Origin: Periplaneta americana
Lineage: Eukaryota; Arthropoda; Insecta; Blattodea; Blattidae
DNA: 64,000 bases
Assembly (NCBI RefSeq): GCF_040183065.1
Contig: NC_091125.1
Coordinates: 122,393,121 to 122,457,120 of the forward strand
Reading direction: 5' to 3'
Part shown: positions 57,404 through 64,000 of the stretch, piece after piece
Layout of the letters: each line of letters begins with the position of its first letter
Position numbering within the stretch: the stretch's first letter is position 1
Translations under genes and position numbers: made by a program
The notes under the pieces: model-generated
Databases searched by the model: none
What the model was told of the DNA's origin: nothing
The model's input: the letters and a program-made list of their open reading frames with translations, nothing else

Positions 57404-60400
57404 GTTACTGCAAACTACTTAAGAAATTCCTTCCGAAAACAACCGTCTATAGTGACAGTACAACTCAAAAGTGCAGCTTTGTGGCATTTCTCCCGCGACA
57501 GTTACAACTTAGCTCGCTCATGCGTGTAACATTAATCGGCGATCGGCTATCTTCGGGTACTGCACTTATCTCTTCAGCTGACTATGTTATCTAGACTTGC
57601 TCCCTGTGACAACTTTTATACGTTGGCCTTGAGACGCCTGGCTTACAGAGACAGACCTGAGTTCTTTGACCTCTTACATCTTTATTACGATAAGAAAGAT
57701 TACTGTACTCTAACCAGGATGAAGTCTCAGGGGAATGAGACGCAGTAGGGTAATGCTGTGAATGAATGTTGATGTCATAAGATGTCATAAGGTCACACAC
57801 GTGGGTACACGTATCTCCATTCGCTAACTCTCAAAGCACAAACGATAACACTGATACACACATACTTATACTACCCTAGTTACAAAATTAGATCACGGTT
57901 AATCTCCTGGTCTTTTAATCCCTCAATACAGGAAATAACATATGCAGGAGAGCGCATGTTTTTTAAACTGACATTATAACGGTATATTATCTATTTACTT
58001 CGCTGCAATAGATGACGCAATAGTAACCACATTCCTTTCACGGTTAATCTCCTGGTTGGAGAACAGCACTGTGTTAGCGGCGTTGTTGCCAGACTGCTGA
58101 AACTTCCAACTTTATTTTATAATTAACAATGCATTTAATAACAAAACATAATATAGGTTTTCTATTCCTTTAAGTGTACCCTATCGCACCTTTCAATCTG
58201 CAGCCTGTATACATTCATACATATATGTATTATCTATCTTTATGATAGAATTAATAGACAAGATATGTTTCACATTTGACTGATGTTTCATGTGTTGTTT
58301 CATTAACTCACCTGGAATGGATACTCCCCATCAGAAGCAGGCTGACCATTTACAATCCTTACATTTCGTGCAAGATCAACAAGTACTCCTTGAATATTAG
58401 TTTTTGCCCCTGTAAGAGTACAAATAAGTTAGTTCTCTACCTTATTATAATTATGTTCTTCATTACATAATTATTTACATCCACTTCACCTAAACATCGA
58501 TGACAAGTAAATGCCACATATTTTCTCATTATACTGACACCATTGCTTTACGTAGAATGACTTCAGTTACTTGGACGAAATGGTACTGTATGGCATTCAA
58601 GAAATCCGATAAGTAATTCGAACTAACGCATCTATAGCGTGACGACAACAAATGAAGGCATTATTAGCTATTTTCAAACCATTTCCTTCTCTTCTTGCAA
58701 TTAAGTGTGCATTTACATAGGTACTACATAACCCACACATATAGAGTAACAATTAGTGCGTCTGACCACGAAAACCAGGTGACCCGATTTCGAATCCCGG
58801 TCGGGGCAAGTTACCTGGTTGAGATTTAATCCAGGGTTTTCCCTCAACCCAATATGAGCAAATGCTGGATAACTATCGGTGCTGCCTCGGACTCATTTCA
58901 CCGGCATTATTATCTTCATTCCATTCAGACGCTAATAATCTGGTTTGAGCCTAGATCATTTATATACCCAGATTGCTCGACGTTATAGGTTTTGACGGTA
59001 ACAACTTTTGTCAGGTTTTAGTATGCTGCCATCTAGTTGTTACATAAGAAGTCACGCCATAACTCCTATTTGAATTGCATTAGCGACTGTACTGCCATCT
59101 CGTGTTCGTTTACGGCGGTCGGTTGGCGATCCTGGCGGTTGTTCTCTTCAAAGTGCAACCGATTTTAACATAGAGATGAGTAATCTATATGTGATCTGGG
59201 GTTTGAGTAAGATTAAGAGAAGTCCAGAGTCAGGGGTGTATATTGTACAGGGAATAAGTTATTCATTTCACCGGCATTATTATCTTCATTCCATTCAGAC
59301 GGTAATAATCTGGTTTGAGTAGGATTAAGAGAAGTCCAGAGTCAGGGGTGTATATTGTACAGGGAATAAGTTATTCATTTCACCGGCATTATTACCTTCC
59401 TTTCATTCAGACGCTAATAATATGGTTTGAGTAAGATTAAGAGAAGTCCAGAGTCAGGGGTATGAAGTTAATACTACGCTATACATAGCCCTACTAGGAT
59501 TATTTATTTAGGAAATTTATGTTCCGACAATCATATTAAATAATGTTTCTTTGGAGCTATACTTGACAATAATTCTTGATACATATTACTTCACATTAGT
59601 ACAGCACATACAATAAAAAAAATATTACTATATTGTGAATGACACTACCCCATCCATGAATAAATGCGAAGTAGGCTATATGCTGACATTTTTTTCAAAA
59701 TGTTCATAATATTGACGAATTTTTTTCAAAATAAAACTAAAATAATTCAAATCTCTTTTCTTTTTATACACACATACAAACATCTGGGTATGTCATTATT
59801 CGTGAAATTTCCAATCTTCTATATTTTTGTGACGTTCTCTAAAAATAATTCTTCTTAGCTCAGTTTTGCTGGATTCTATATGAGAATCTGTCAAACGTGG
59901 CCTTCGCCTAGTTTTAGTGAGATTCATTTGTGAAAAAACTGTACGCACGTATAAGTGCTTCCAAATATTGACATTACTTCTGCTACAAACTAACGAGCGG
60001 AATGAAATTTAAACAAATAAACAATAACCACAGTAAGGGTTTTAAAATTCTTAAAAACACAGCGATATAATTCTGGTTAGATTTAGTAAAATTTTGGACT
60101 AATATAATTTGAAGTGATATAATCAATTATTTTCATCCTATCATCTTCTGCGACGTTCTTATTATATACATTAGTAACGTCGCTGTAAATTAAATTTCTC
60201 ACAGATAATGCATTCTTTTACACATTATACATCGTGTCTCTCCATCGTGATTGCGGCATGAAAGCTTAAATAGCCAATCTTCATGCTAAGATTGAATAAC
60301 AACTACTGCTTATTCTAGAACTAGTAGTACGATTTGAGTGCAAATTAATAGTCTTCATGATTACACTGAAATTCCTAACATAATTTAATCTTATAATGAA

Positions 60401-61509
60401 CAAAAATGGATCATCTTCCCAAAAATAAACGTATAAATATAAAGAAGAATTAATTAATTCTTCCCATCATCCCAACAAAATAAATTATACACGCCATAGT
60501 GTCCTTTTTAGTAGGCACTGTGAAGCAAGCAATCCTATATTTCACATCACCAGTGTACTTATCTGAATTTTCAATTTTTTCGGATAAGACACGTTTTGGA
60601 ACTATAGGACTCATGTGTAAACATGCATTCATATCAATCAAAAAGAAAGATAAAAATCGATTGAATCCAGAACAACTTCTGACACTAGCACTCATGAAGA
60701 TTCGGTCAAGAATCGAGGAGCTAGCATGCAGAAAACAACTTCAGACATCTCATTAATAGATCATAACCACTTAAGTTAATATAATCAGATAATTTCTCTT
60801 TTCTACGATAACTGTAACGTTATTGCTTTAGTTATTTATTTAAGAGTGTAATTCTCTTTTTCAAAGTTTAAAACTGGGTGATTTAATAATTGATAAGTTG
60901 TTGAGTTTAATTTAGTTCAGATATATTTATGAACAATTTGGTTTAACCATAACAACTTCGGGTGGTACTGTCCGACCGAGTGGTTATGTCGCATCTCGAT
61001 TTCCCCTACCCGTTTCTGCTGGTCTCTCTGTAAAGGCTAGTGACTGGCGAGTTAGGCTTTTTTTTTTTTAAATATTTGCTTTTCGGAATTGAAAGTCTAC
61101 GTATTAGCCTGATTTAAATAATTTAAAGAAAAGGGTTCCGTAAAGCAAGTAACTGTCACGTGACTTCCCCCGTTTCTCCGTAATTGAGACATAACCAGTA
61201 CAAGCTTGAGTGGAAATGTGTCTCTAGGGGTACGCGGAGGAAAAAGGTTGATTTAGAGCAAATAAATCAGCATTTAAAACTCAGTGAAACCAAATTTAGT
61301 ACATATTAATAGCAGGGCTCAGTTTTCCTAAAATATTACAACAAACTGAACTTATCTCAACGCATCCATTAGCAAAAAGTTTCTTCTTGGTTTGGAATTT
61401 TTATCTTCCATCGTTAGTGTTAATTGTGGGACTTTAACAAGATCCTCCTAAATGTCTTACCGTGGCAACTCAGCAGAAGAGTGGACAGAACTGCAAGAAG
61501 AAGCTTCAT
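42197..61509 (-). CDS. Secreted S1A serine protease, 7 exons, 259 aa
   Basis: Coding exons (minus): 61509-61461, 58409-58312, 53424-53336, 47783-47642, 45714-45601, 43993-43850, 42340-42197; 780 nt in total, with every junction GT/AG and all phases compatible. The protein has a signal peptide (residues 1-17), a short propeptide, and an activation site R34|IVNG. Family motifs are TAAHC (His75), NNDVAVV (Asp121), GWGSD and GDSGG (Ser215). Cysteine pairs expected for the fold are C60-C76, C186-C200 and C210-C236. The size matches insect digestive-type trypsins and chymotrypsins. In chymotrypsin numbering residue 189 is Gly, not the trypsin Asp; 216 is Thr and 226 Ala, suggesting a chymotrypsin- or elastase-like S1 pocket. 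Role inferred: secreted zymogen, gut digestion or extracellular proteolysis. Exons were predicted by eye; alternative splice sites cannot be excluded. Confidence 0.9.
42341..43849 (-). other. Intron 6 of the protease gene
   Basis: 1509 bp. Contains a (GAA)n run at 42433-42463, a partial copy of the tRNA-bearing MITE at 42985-43217, and otherwise no recognised feature. Confidence 0.85.
42985..43217. mobile_element. Half copy of the tRNA-bearing MITE
   Basis: Preceded by TA, starts CAGTAGTGACAAAAAACCGG and follows the left arm and centre of the element at 53484-53877 to CAGCAATCGAAAAG, then stops; the right arm is missing. The B box is decayed (GTGGTTATAATTC) but the T-run after GGAAAC remains. 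Confidence 0.8.
43850..43993 (-). CDS. Protease exon 6: LQEV to CSG segment
   Basis: Acceptor TTTTTTGAACAG|TATGGA, donor TGTAGT|GTACGT. Encodes YGCSGIADLQEVNLRIYSYE, then DCLALYGSG, MVCSGIPEEE and KGICS. Phase 0 on both sides. The donor was chosen because only AGT|GTACGT gives an in-frame join to GDSGG. The residue six before the catalytic serine (position 189 by chymotrypsin numbering) is Gly. Confidence 0.87.
43994..45600 (-). other. Intron 5 of the protease gene
   Basis: 1607 bp. Contains a SINE 3' fragment at 44167-44289; the rest (44290-45600) is AT-rich, with no recognised feature. Confidence 0.85.
44167..44289 (+). mobile_element. SINE family 1, 3' fragment
   Basis: CAAATGCTGGATAACTATTG, ACTCATTTCACCGACATTAT, CATTCAGACGCTAAATTACC and GATACAGCGTCGTAAAATAA; lacks the tRNA-related head. 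Confidence 0.82.
45601..45714 (-). CDS. Protease exon 5: GWG segment
   Basis: Acceptor TTCTGTAG|GTGGAC, donor GATTGT|GTAAGTATT. Encodes VDPPLTYSSKVQPTKLPAAG, then ASVAIGWGSDC. Phase 0 on both sides. The upstream side lies only about 32 bp from a large minisatellite. Confidence 0.88.
45747..46443. repeat. 29-bp minisatellite, about 24 copies
   Basis: The unit is CAAAGTGTTGTTCTTGTC followed by TTTCTTTGTAT. Variation is concentrated at the junction GTA(T/G/C)CAAAG and at GTG/GCG. Since 29 is not a multiple of 3 and the unit lacks stops, all frames on both strands stay open for 65-160 codons; these are not genes. The array ends about 32 bp from the acceptor of exon 5. Confidence 0.95.
47199..47280. 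repeat. (TATG)n microsatellite
   Basis: About 20 near-perfect tetranucleotide units. Confidence 0.95.
47642..47783 (-). CDS. Protease exon 4: catalytic aspartate
   Basis: Acceptor TTTTAG|TGGTGAC, donor GTGAAG|GTAATAC. Encodes GDINVYTVRAGSNNYNTGG, then VDWVYHEDYI and FWNNDVAVVK. Asp121 in NNDVAVV is the triad aspartate. Enters after two bases of G79, leaves in phase 0. Confidence 0.92.
47867..47987 (+). repeat. Element 3' end with (TTA)n tail
   Basis: GGTTGAGTGGAAGGGAAGGC, CTAATGGCCTTAACTCTGCC, then GAAATAAAACTC and about 23 TTA units. The first part looks like the conserved 3' end of an insect retroelement; the microsatellite probably grew from its tail. Confidence 0.6.
49319..50267 (-). 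mobile_element. pogo/Tigger-type element, 949 bp, TA target duplication
   Basis: The ends are CAGTAGAACTTGGTTATAAC (left) and, by reverse complement, CAGTAGAACTTGGTTATAGC (right), flanked by TA at 49317-49318 and 50268-50269. A transposase N-terminal remnant lies on the minus strand. The length and missing catalytic domain show an internally deleted, non-autonomous copy. Confidence 0.9.
49560..49889 (-). pseudogene. Tigger/CENP-B-type transposase N-terminus remnant
   Basis: ATG at 49889-49887 begins MATKRRVLTLEEKVNFIHQI, then ENGIKKAYMCREFGLVNFTI and QTIWKSKDKIVALI, followed by a stop. This is the first helix-turn-helix (CENP-B N-terminal type) of pogo-family transposases, which binds the element ends. 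Downstream sequence continues briefly (TEWIEARGG...) in the same frame and then loses similarity. No DDE domain is present. Confidence 0.82.
50845..51290 (+). pseudogene. LINE fragment, RT C-terminal region
   Basis: The frame from 50864 reads AKNAFNRKRNIICGPLEKEL, RKRLMKYFVWSVSLYAEETW, RRSEEKRLEAFEMWIWRIME and RVKWAEEKR, then stops. The next segment, GHWLRRNCMLKNPLERMVNG, is out of frame with an internal deletion relative to family members. A further shift precedes the last part near 51230. This matches the C-terminal region of an insect endonuclease/RT LINE distinct from LINEs A, B and the RTE above. Confidence 0.75.
51857..51916. repeat. (TTA)n microsatellite with TTG core
   Basis: TTA units interrupted by about six TTG units; abuts the repeat element starting at 51917. 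Confidence 0.9.
51917..52910. mobile_element. Interspersed repeat flanked on both sides by (ATT)n
   Basis: Starts CTAGCCGTACCCGTGCGCTC and ends ATTTATTATTAGTATAG. Internal landmarks are GGTTCAGCCATTATCGCGTG, a (CAGA)n stretch near 52770, and the long AT-rich body. It has the look of a full repeat copy of about 1 kb without coding capacity; I recall related sequences from insects but cannot assign a class. Confidence 0.6.
52911..52970. repeat. (ATT)n microsatellite
   Basis: 20 perfect units directly after the repeat element. They cause an asparagine-rich open frame on the minus strand that is not a gene. Confidence 0.95.
53336..53424 (-). CDS. Protease exon 3: catalytic histidine
   Basis: Acceptor TTACAG|GTGTCG, donor TATGG|GTAAG. 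Encodes VSLQKNGRHYCGATVLNNEF, then ILTAAHCIYG. His75 is the charge-relay histidine and C60-C76 is the conserved histidine-loop disulfide. Confidence 0.93.
53484..53877. mobile_element. Fold-back MITE whose arms carry tRNA-like sequence
   Basis: A 394-bp element flanked by TA (53482-53483 and 53878-53879). Its ends are CAATAGTGGCAAAAAAA and, by reverse complement, CAGTAGTGGCAAAAAAA. Each arm of about 185 bp reads inward ACCGGACCGACCCTTGTAGC, AGAGCACGATAGACAGGTAA (left arm), GACTTTCGTGGTTCGAATCC (a B box), GGAAGGAAAC, then a T-run. The arms pair almost throughout. CAGT-type ends with a TA duplication point to a Tc1/mariner-group element. A half copy lies at 42985-43217. Confidence 0.88.
54409..54530. 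repeat. (ATT)n with adjacent element end
   Basis: A short (ATT)n is followed by GATTGGCACTCCCGATGAAG, then GCCGGGAGTGGAGTTTACAT. GGCACTCCCG and CGGGAGTGG are partly complementary, a small hairpin. Probably a retroelement end; not assigned. Confidence 0.4.
55629..55690 (-). repeat. (AAT)n tail of the adjoining SINE
   Basis: About 20 units with one ACT interruption, lying at the 3' side of the minus-strand SINE. They cause asparagine- or isoleucine-rich frames that are not genes. Confidence 0.9.
55691..56012 (-). mobile_element. tRNA-derived SINE (family 4), near full length
   Basis: On the minus strand the head GTCCCGTGCCGTGGCGTCGT, GGTCTAAGGC (A box) and GGTTCGAGTCCTCATGGG (B box) precede a GC-rich body (GGTACCGGTGCCCACCCAGC, GCTACGATAGGTAGCGAAAT, AGCCGGCTGGTCGG, GTAGCGCCACAG) of about 240 bp, ending in the (ATT)n tail. 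The high GC content contrasts sharply with the intron around it. An open frame on the plus strand across it is accidental. Confidence 0.85.
56709..56894 (+). pseudogene. hAT-type transposase fragment (tentative)
   Basis: 61 codons: EEIKAFIGKAKLWETQVSVG, NCYHFINLKLLPDLNQ, YNEILKDLRKEFQARFKF. The pattern of a leucine/tryptophan helix followed by LKDLxxEFxxRF resembles the region before the C-terminal dimerisation domain in the hAT-derived SCAND3/ZBED5/GTF2IRD2-type proteins. Short and isolated, without a catalytic domain. Confidence 0.45.
57359..57403. repeat. (ATT)n microsatellite
   Basis: About 14 perfect ATT units, preceded by an element-like segment (CCGAAGACAGGTCTGAACCT near 57175). Confidence 0.93.
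58312..58409 (-). CDS. Protease exon 2: propeptide and activation site
   Basis: Acceptor CTCTTACAG|GGGC, donor TTCCAG|GTGAGT. It finishes G17 and encodes residues to Q49, including LARNVRIVNGQPASDGEYPF. Cleavage after R34 would free the IVNG N-terminus that inserts into the activation pocket. Enters in phase 1, leaves in phase 0. Confidence 0.9.
58755..58949 (+). mobile_element. SINE family 1 copy joined to a tandem repeat
   Basis: The head GCGTCTGACCACGAAAACCA and TTTCGAATCCCGGTCGGGGC (B box) precede the family 1 body (CAAGTTACCTGGTTGAG, GGGTTTTCCCTCAACCCAAT, CTCATTTCACCGGCATTATT). The last part, TTTCACCGGCATT..ATTCAGACGCTAATAAT, is also the first part of the 112-bp tandem unit that follows. 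Confidence 0.8.
58896..59462. repeat. 112-bp tandem repeat, about 2.8 copies, seeded by the SINE tail
   Basis: Units start with TTTCACCGGCATTATTA at 58896, 59266 and 59378. The second unit is 112 bp; the first is also 112 bp once the MITE and one 8-bp duplication are removed; the third is cut off at about 59462. The later part of the unit is AAGAGAAGTCCAGAGTCAGG, GGTGTATATTGTACAGGGAA. Confidence 0.9.
58950..59199. mobile_element. 250-bp MITE with 8-bp target duplication
   Basis: Flanked by GGTTTGAG at 58942-58949 and 59200-59207. Ends CCTAGATCATTTATATACCC and (reverse complement) CCAGATCACATATAGATTAC are imperfect inverted repeats. The neighbouring 112-bp units at about 59312 and 59424 carry the uninterrupted TGGTTTGAGTA(A/G)GATTAAG site. 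An 8-bp duplication fits hAT or P-type elements. No coding capacity. Confidence 0.85.
60561..60756 (+). pseudogene. hAT transposase C-terminal (dimerisation) fragment
   Basis: Plus-strand residues KKKDKNRLNPEQLLTLALMK and IRSRIEELACRKQLQTSH, then stop. This fits the hATC domain, in which a K-x-x-NRL block is followed by a helix with LALxxIxPRIEEL and a KQxQxSH end. The catalytic domain is missing and upstream residues of the same frame show weak similarity only. Confidence 0.65.
61461..61509 (-). CDS. Protease exon 1: start codon and signal peptide
   Basis: ATG at 61509-61507 with A at -3 (TCAAGATG). Encodes MKLLLAVLSTLLLSCH plus the first base of G17, a typical short hydrophobic signal peptide. 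Donor CACG|GTAAGAC at 61460; phase 1. Confidence 0.87.
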
Positions 61510-61547
61510 CTTGATCGTCAGGTGAATTCAAACGTTGACACTCGTGC

Positions 61548-61555
61548 TATATATA
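61548..61555 (-). promoter_or_regulatory. TATA box of the protease gene
   Basis: TATATATA on the minus strand, within CTCTATATATAGC, 39 bp upstream of the ATG. A TTCACC initiator-like site at about 61526-61521 lies at the expected 30-bp spacing, implying a very short 5' UTR of about 14 nt. Confidence 0.7.
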
Positions 61556-61800
61556 GAGCTAATTTTGGAGATAATGATCTTTAAAAAAAACTCAAACCAC
61601 TTAAATGAATGTCAGATCACTTACGAAGGCGATTACGCAGATGGCAATTCCAATGATAAGACATTTTGACACAAACAACTTATGTGAACGTATCTTGTAA
61701 TGTCAAATTACAGCATATACGGTTAATATCTCAATTAGAAGTGTACGGAAAACGTTTACAATAAAAAAACATTTTAACTCAGTCTCTGTCTATTATGCTA
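61556..61800. other. Region upstream of the protease promoter
   Basis: About 245 bp between the TATA box and the pyrimidine-rich array. Ordinary AT-rich sequence; I see no clear transcription-factor sites. Confidence 0.4.
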
Positions 61801-64000
61801 TATTCCTCCCCTTCCTCTTCCCATATTCTCAGTGTACAGTAATTCTCGTCTTCCAATATCCTCCTCGATTTAATTTATTTTCTTTATATTTCTCCTCTTC
61901 GTATTTCTCCTTGCTTCTTTTCTTTTCTGTGTATTTATCTTCTTCCCATTTCTCCTTGTGTTTCTTCTTTTTTCCTCTGTACTTCTCCTCTTTCTATTTC
62001 TTCTTATGTTTCTTTTCCTTTGTGTGTTTCCCTTCCTCCTACTCTACTCGTGTTTCTTCTTCTTTCCTCTGTATTTCTTCTCTTTCTATTTCTTCTTATG
62101 TTTATTTTACTTTCAGCGTGTTTCCCTTCCTCCTATTCTCCTTGTGTTTCTTTTTCTTTCCTCTGTACTTCTCCTCTTTCTATTTCTCTTTGTGTTCCTT
62201 TATTTTCTGTCAGTTCCCCTTCCTCCTATTCTCCTCGTGTTTCTCCTTTCCTCTATACTTCTCCTCTTTCTATTTCTCCTTATGTTTCTTTTATTTTCTG
62301 TCAGTTCCCCTTCCTCCTATTCTCCTCGTGTTTCTCCTTCTTTCCTCTGTACTTCTCCTCTTTCTATTTCTCCTTATATTTCTTTTATTTTCTCTCAGTT
62401 CCCCTTCCTCCTATTCTCCTCGTATTTCTCCTTCTCTCCTCTGTACTTCTCCTCTTTCTATTTCTCCTTGCGTTTCTTTTATTTTCTGTGTGCTTCTCTT
62501 CCTCCTATTCTCCTTGTGTTTCTTCTTCTTTCCTCTGTACTTCTCCTCTTTCTATTTCTCTTTGTGTTTCTTTTATTTTCTGTGTGTTTCTCTTCCTCCT
62601 ATTCTCCTTGTGTTTCTTCTTCTTCTTTCCTCTGTACTTCTCTTTCTATTTCTCTTTGTGTTTCCTTTATTTTCTGTCAGTTCTCCTTCCTCCTATTTTC
62701 CTCGTGTTTCTCCTTCTTTCCTCTGTACTTTTCCTCTTTCCATTTCTCCTTATGTTTCTTTTATTTTCTGTCAGTTCCCCTTCCTCCTATTCTCCTCGTG
62801 TTTCTCCTTCTCTCCTCTGTACTTATCCTCTTCCTATTTCTCCTTGTGTTTCTTTATTTTCTGTGTGTTCCCCTTCCTCCTATTCTCCTCGTGTTTCTCC
62901 TTCTCTCCTCTGTACTTCTTCTCTTTCTATTTCTCCTTGCGTTTCTTTATTTTCTGTGTGTTTCCCTTCCTCCTATTCTCCTTGAATTCTTTTTCTTTCC
63001 ACTGTACTTCCCCTCTTTCTATTTCTCCTTGCGTTTCTTTTCTTTTCTGTGTGTTTCCCTTCCTCCTATTCTCCTTGTTTTCTTCTTCTTTCCTCTATAC
63101 TTCTCCTCTTTCTATTTCTCTTTGTGTTTCCTTTATTTTCTGTGTGTTTCCCTTCCTCCTATTCTCCTTGTGTTTCTTCTTCTTTCCTCTATACTTCTCC
63201 TCTTTCTATTTCTCTTTGTGTTTCCTTCATTTTCTGTGTGTTTCCCTTCCTCCCATTCTCCTTGCGTTTCTTCTTTCCTCTGTACTTCTCCTCTTTCTAT
63301 TTCTCTTTGTGGTTCCTTTATTTTCTGTGTGTTTCCCTTCCTCCCATTCTCCTTGCATTTCCTCTTTCCTCTATACTTCTCCTCTTTCTATTTCTCCTTG
63401 TGGTACCTTTATTTTCTGTGTGTTTCCCTTCCTCCCATTCTCCTTGCGTTTCCTCTTTCCTCTGTACTTCTCCTCTTTCTATTTCTCCTTGTGGTTCCTT
63501 TATTTTCTGTGTGTTTCCCTTCCTCCTATTCTCCTTGTGTTTCTTCTTCTTTCCTCTGTACTTCTCCTCTTTTTATTTCTCCTTATGGTTTTATTTTCTC
63601 TATGTTTCCCTTTCTCCCATTCTCCTTGCGTTTATTCTTTCCTCTGTACTTCTCCTCTTTCTATTTCTCCTTGTGGTTCCTTTATTTTCTGTTCTTTTCT
63701 TCCTCCCATTCTATGTGTGTTTCTTCTTCTTTCCTCTGTACTTCTTCTCTTTCTACATTTCCTTGTGTTTCTTTTATTTTCTCTGTGTTACCCTTCCTCC
63801 CATTCTCCTTGCGTTTATTCTTTCCTCTGTACTACTCCTCTTTCTATTTCTCTTTGTGGTTCCTTTATTTTCTGTTATTTTCTTCCTCCCATTCTATGTG
63901 TGTTTCTTCTTCTTTCCTCTGTACTTCTTCTCTTTCTACATTTCCTTGTGTTTCTTTTATTTCCTCTGTGTTTCCCTTCCTCCTATTTTTCTTTGCGTTT
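61801..64000. repeat. Pyrimidine-rich tandem array, about 92-bp unit
   Basis: More than 20 units, clearest from about 61960, each containing TTTCCTCTGTACTTCTCCTC, TTTCTATTTCTCCTTGTGTT, TCTTTTATTTTCTGTGTG and TTTCCCTTCCTCCTATTCTC. CTGTACTTCTCC-type landmarks recur about every 90-94 bp (for example 62164, 62345, 62534, 62909, 63278, 63463, 63648). The array runs off the right edge. One frame, 62020-62985, is open for 321 codons because purine-poor DNA lacks stops; I do not regard it as a gene. Confidence 0.93.

Larger units (their letters stand above)
53425..58311 (-). other. Intron 2 of the protease gene
   Basis: 4887 bp. Holds the tRNA-bearing fold-back MITE (53484-53877), an (ATT)n-adjacent repeat end near 54409-54530, an (AT)n run (54965-54999), a SINE with (AAT)n tail (55629-56015), a hAT remnant (56709-56894) and an (ATT)n at 57359-57403. 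Sequence near 57170-57300 looks like another element end. The rest is unrecognised. Confidence 0.85.
58410..61460 (-). other. Intron 1 of the protease gene
   Basis: 3051 bp. Holds a family 1 SINE merged into a 112-bp tandem repeat with a small MITE (58755-59462) and a hAT C-terminal remnant (60561-60756). The stretches 58410-58750, 59463-60560 and 60757-61460 show nothing recognisable. Confidence 0.85.

Noticed and set aside
62020..62985. 321-codon frame rich in Ser/Phe/Leu
   Set aside because: It lies wholly in the pyrimidine-rich array. Stop codons need purines, so long frames arise by composition.

Overview
This is eukaryotic DNA from a large, repeat-rich insect genome. The families of tRNA-derived SINEs, the LINE C-terminal fragments (for example the one with the YADDVNML motif), the (ATT)n-tailed elements and short TTAGG runs suggest a cockroach or other blattodean; Periplaneta americana is my best guess from remembered repeat families, not from a search. 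There is no operon-like organisation, no CRISPR array, no rRNA gene and no bacterial feature. Only one convincing host gene is present.

Layout. Positions 1-23920 are one tandem satellite array with a monomer of about 482 bp. Two monomer subtypes mostly alternate. The array is split at 13887-18666 by a 5'-truncated RTE-type LINE, which is itself split by a Tc1/mariner-type DNA transposon (14356-16726, TA target duplication). Removing each insertion on paper restores the sequence beneath it exactly. At 23921-27230 the array gives way to a degenerate short tandem repeat, 1.7 kb of T-rich low-complexity DNA, a strongly diverged satellite relic and pyrimidine-rich DNA. From 27228 to about 41750 there is a graveyard of mobile elements: MITEs, minisatellites, several LINE families nested in each other, three tRNA-derived SINE families, a fold-back element and a short interstitial TTAGG run.

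The host gene. On the minus strand, 61509 down to 42197, seven exons with clean GT/AG junctions and compatible phases add up to 780 nt, encoding a 259-residue secreted S1A (trypsin/chymotrypsin-fold) serine protease. It has a signal peptide, an R|IVNG activation site, the catalytic triad His75/Asp121/Ser215 and a TATA box just upstream. Its roughly 18.5 kb of introns hold a pogo/Tigger-type element, a fold-back MITE, SINEs, hAT transposase remnants, (ATT)n tracts and a 29-bp minisatellite that nearly touches an exon. A pyrimidine-rich array with a period of about 92 bp (61800-64000, running off the window) lies directly upstream of the promoter.

Most unusual pattern. Two unrelated-looking TA-flanked elements (14356-16726 and 53484-53877) share one design. 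Each end carries an inward-facing tRNA-like segment with a B box followed at once by a T-run, as in a Pol III transcription unit. In the larger element the two B boxes lie about 346 bp from their respective ends. This is the best candidate in the window for something undescribed.
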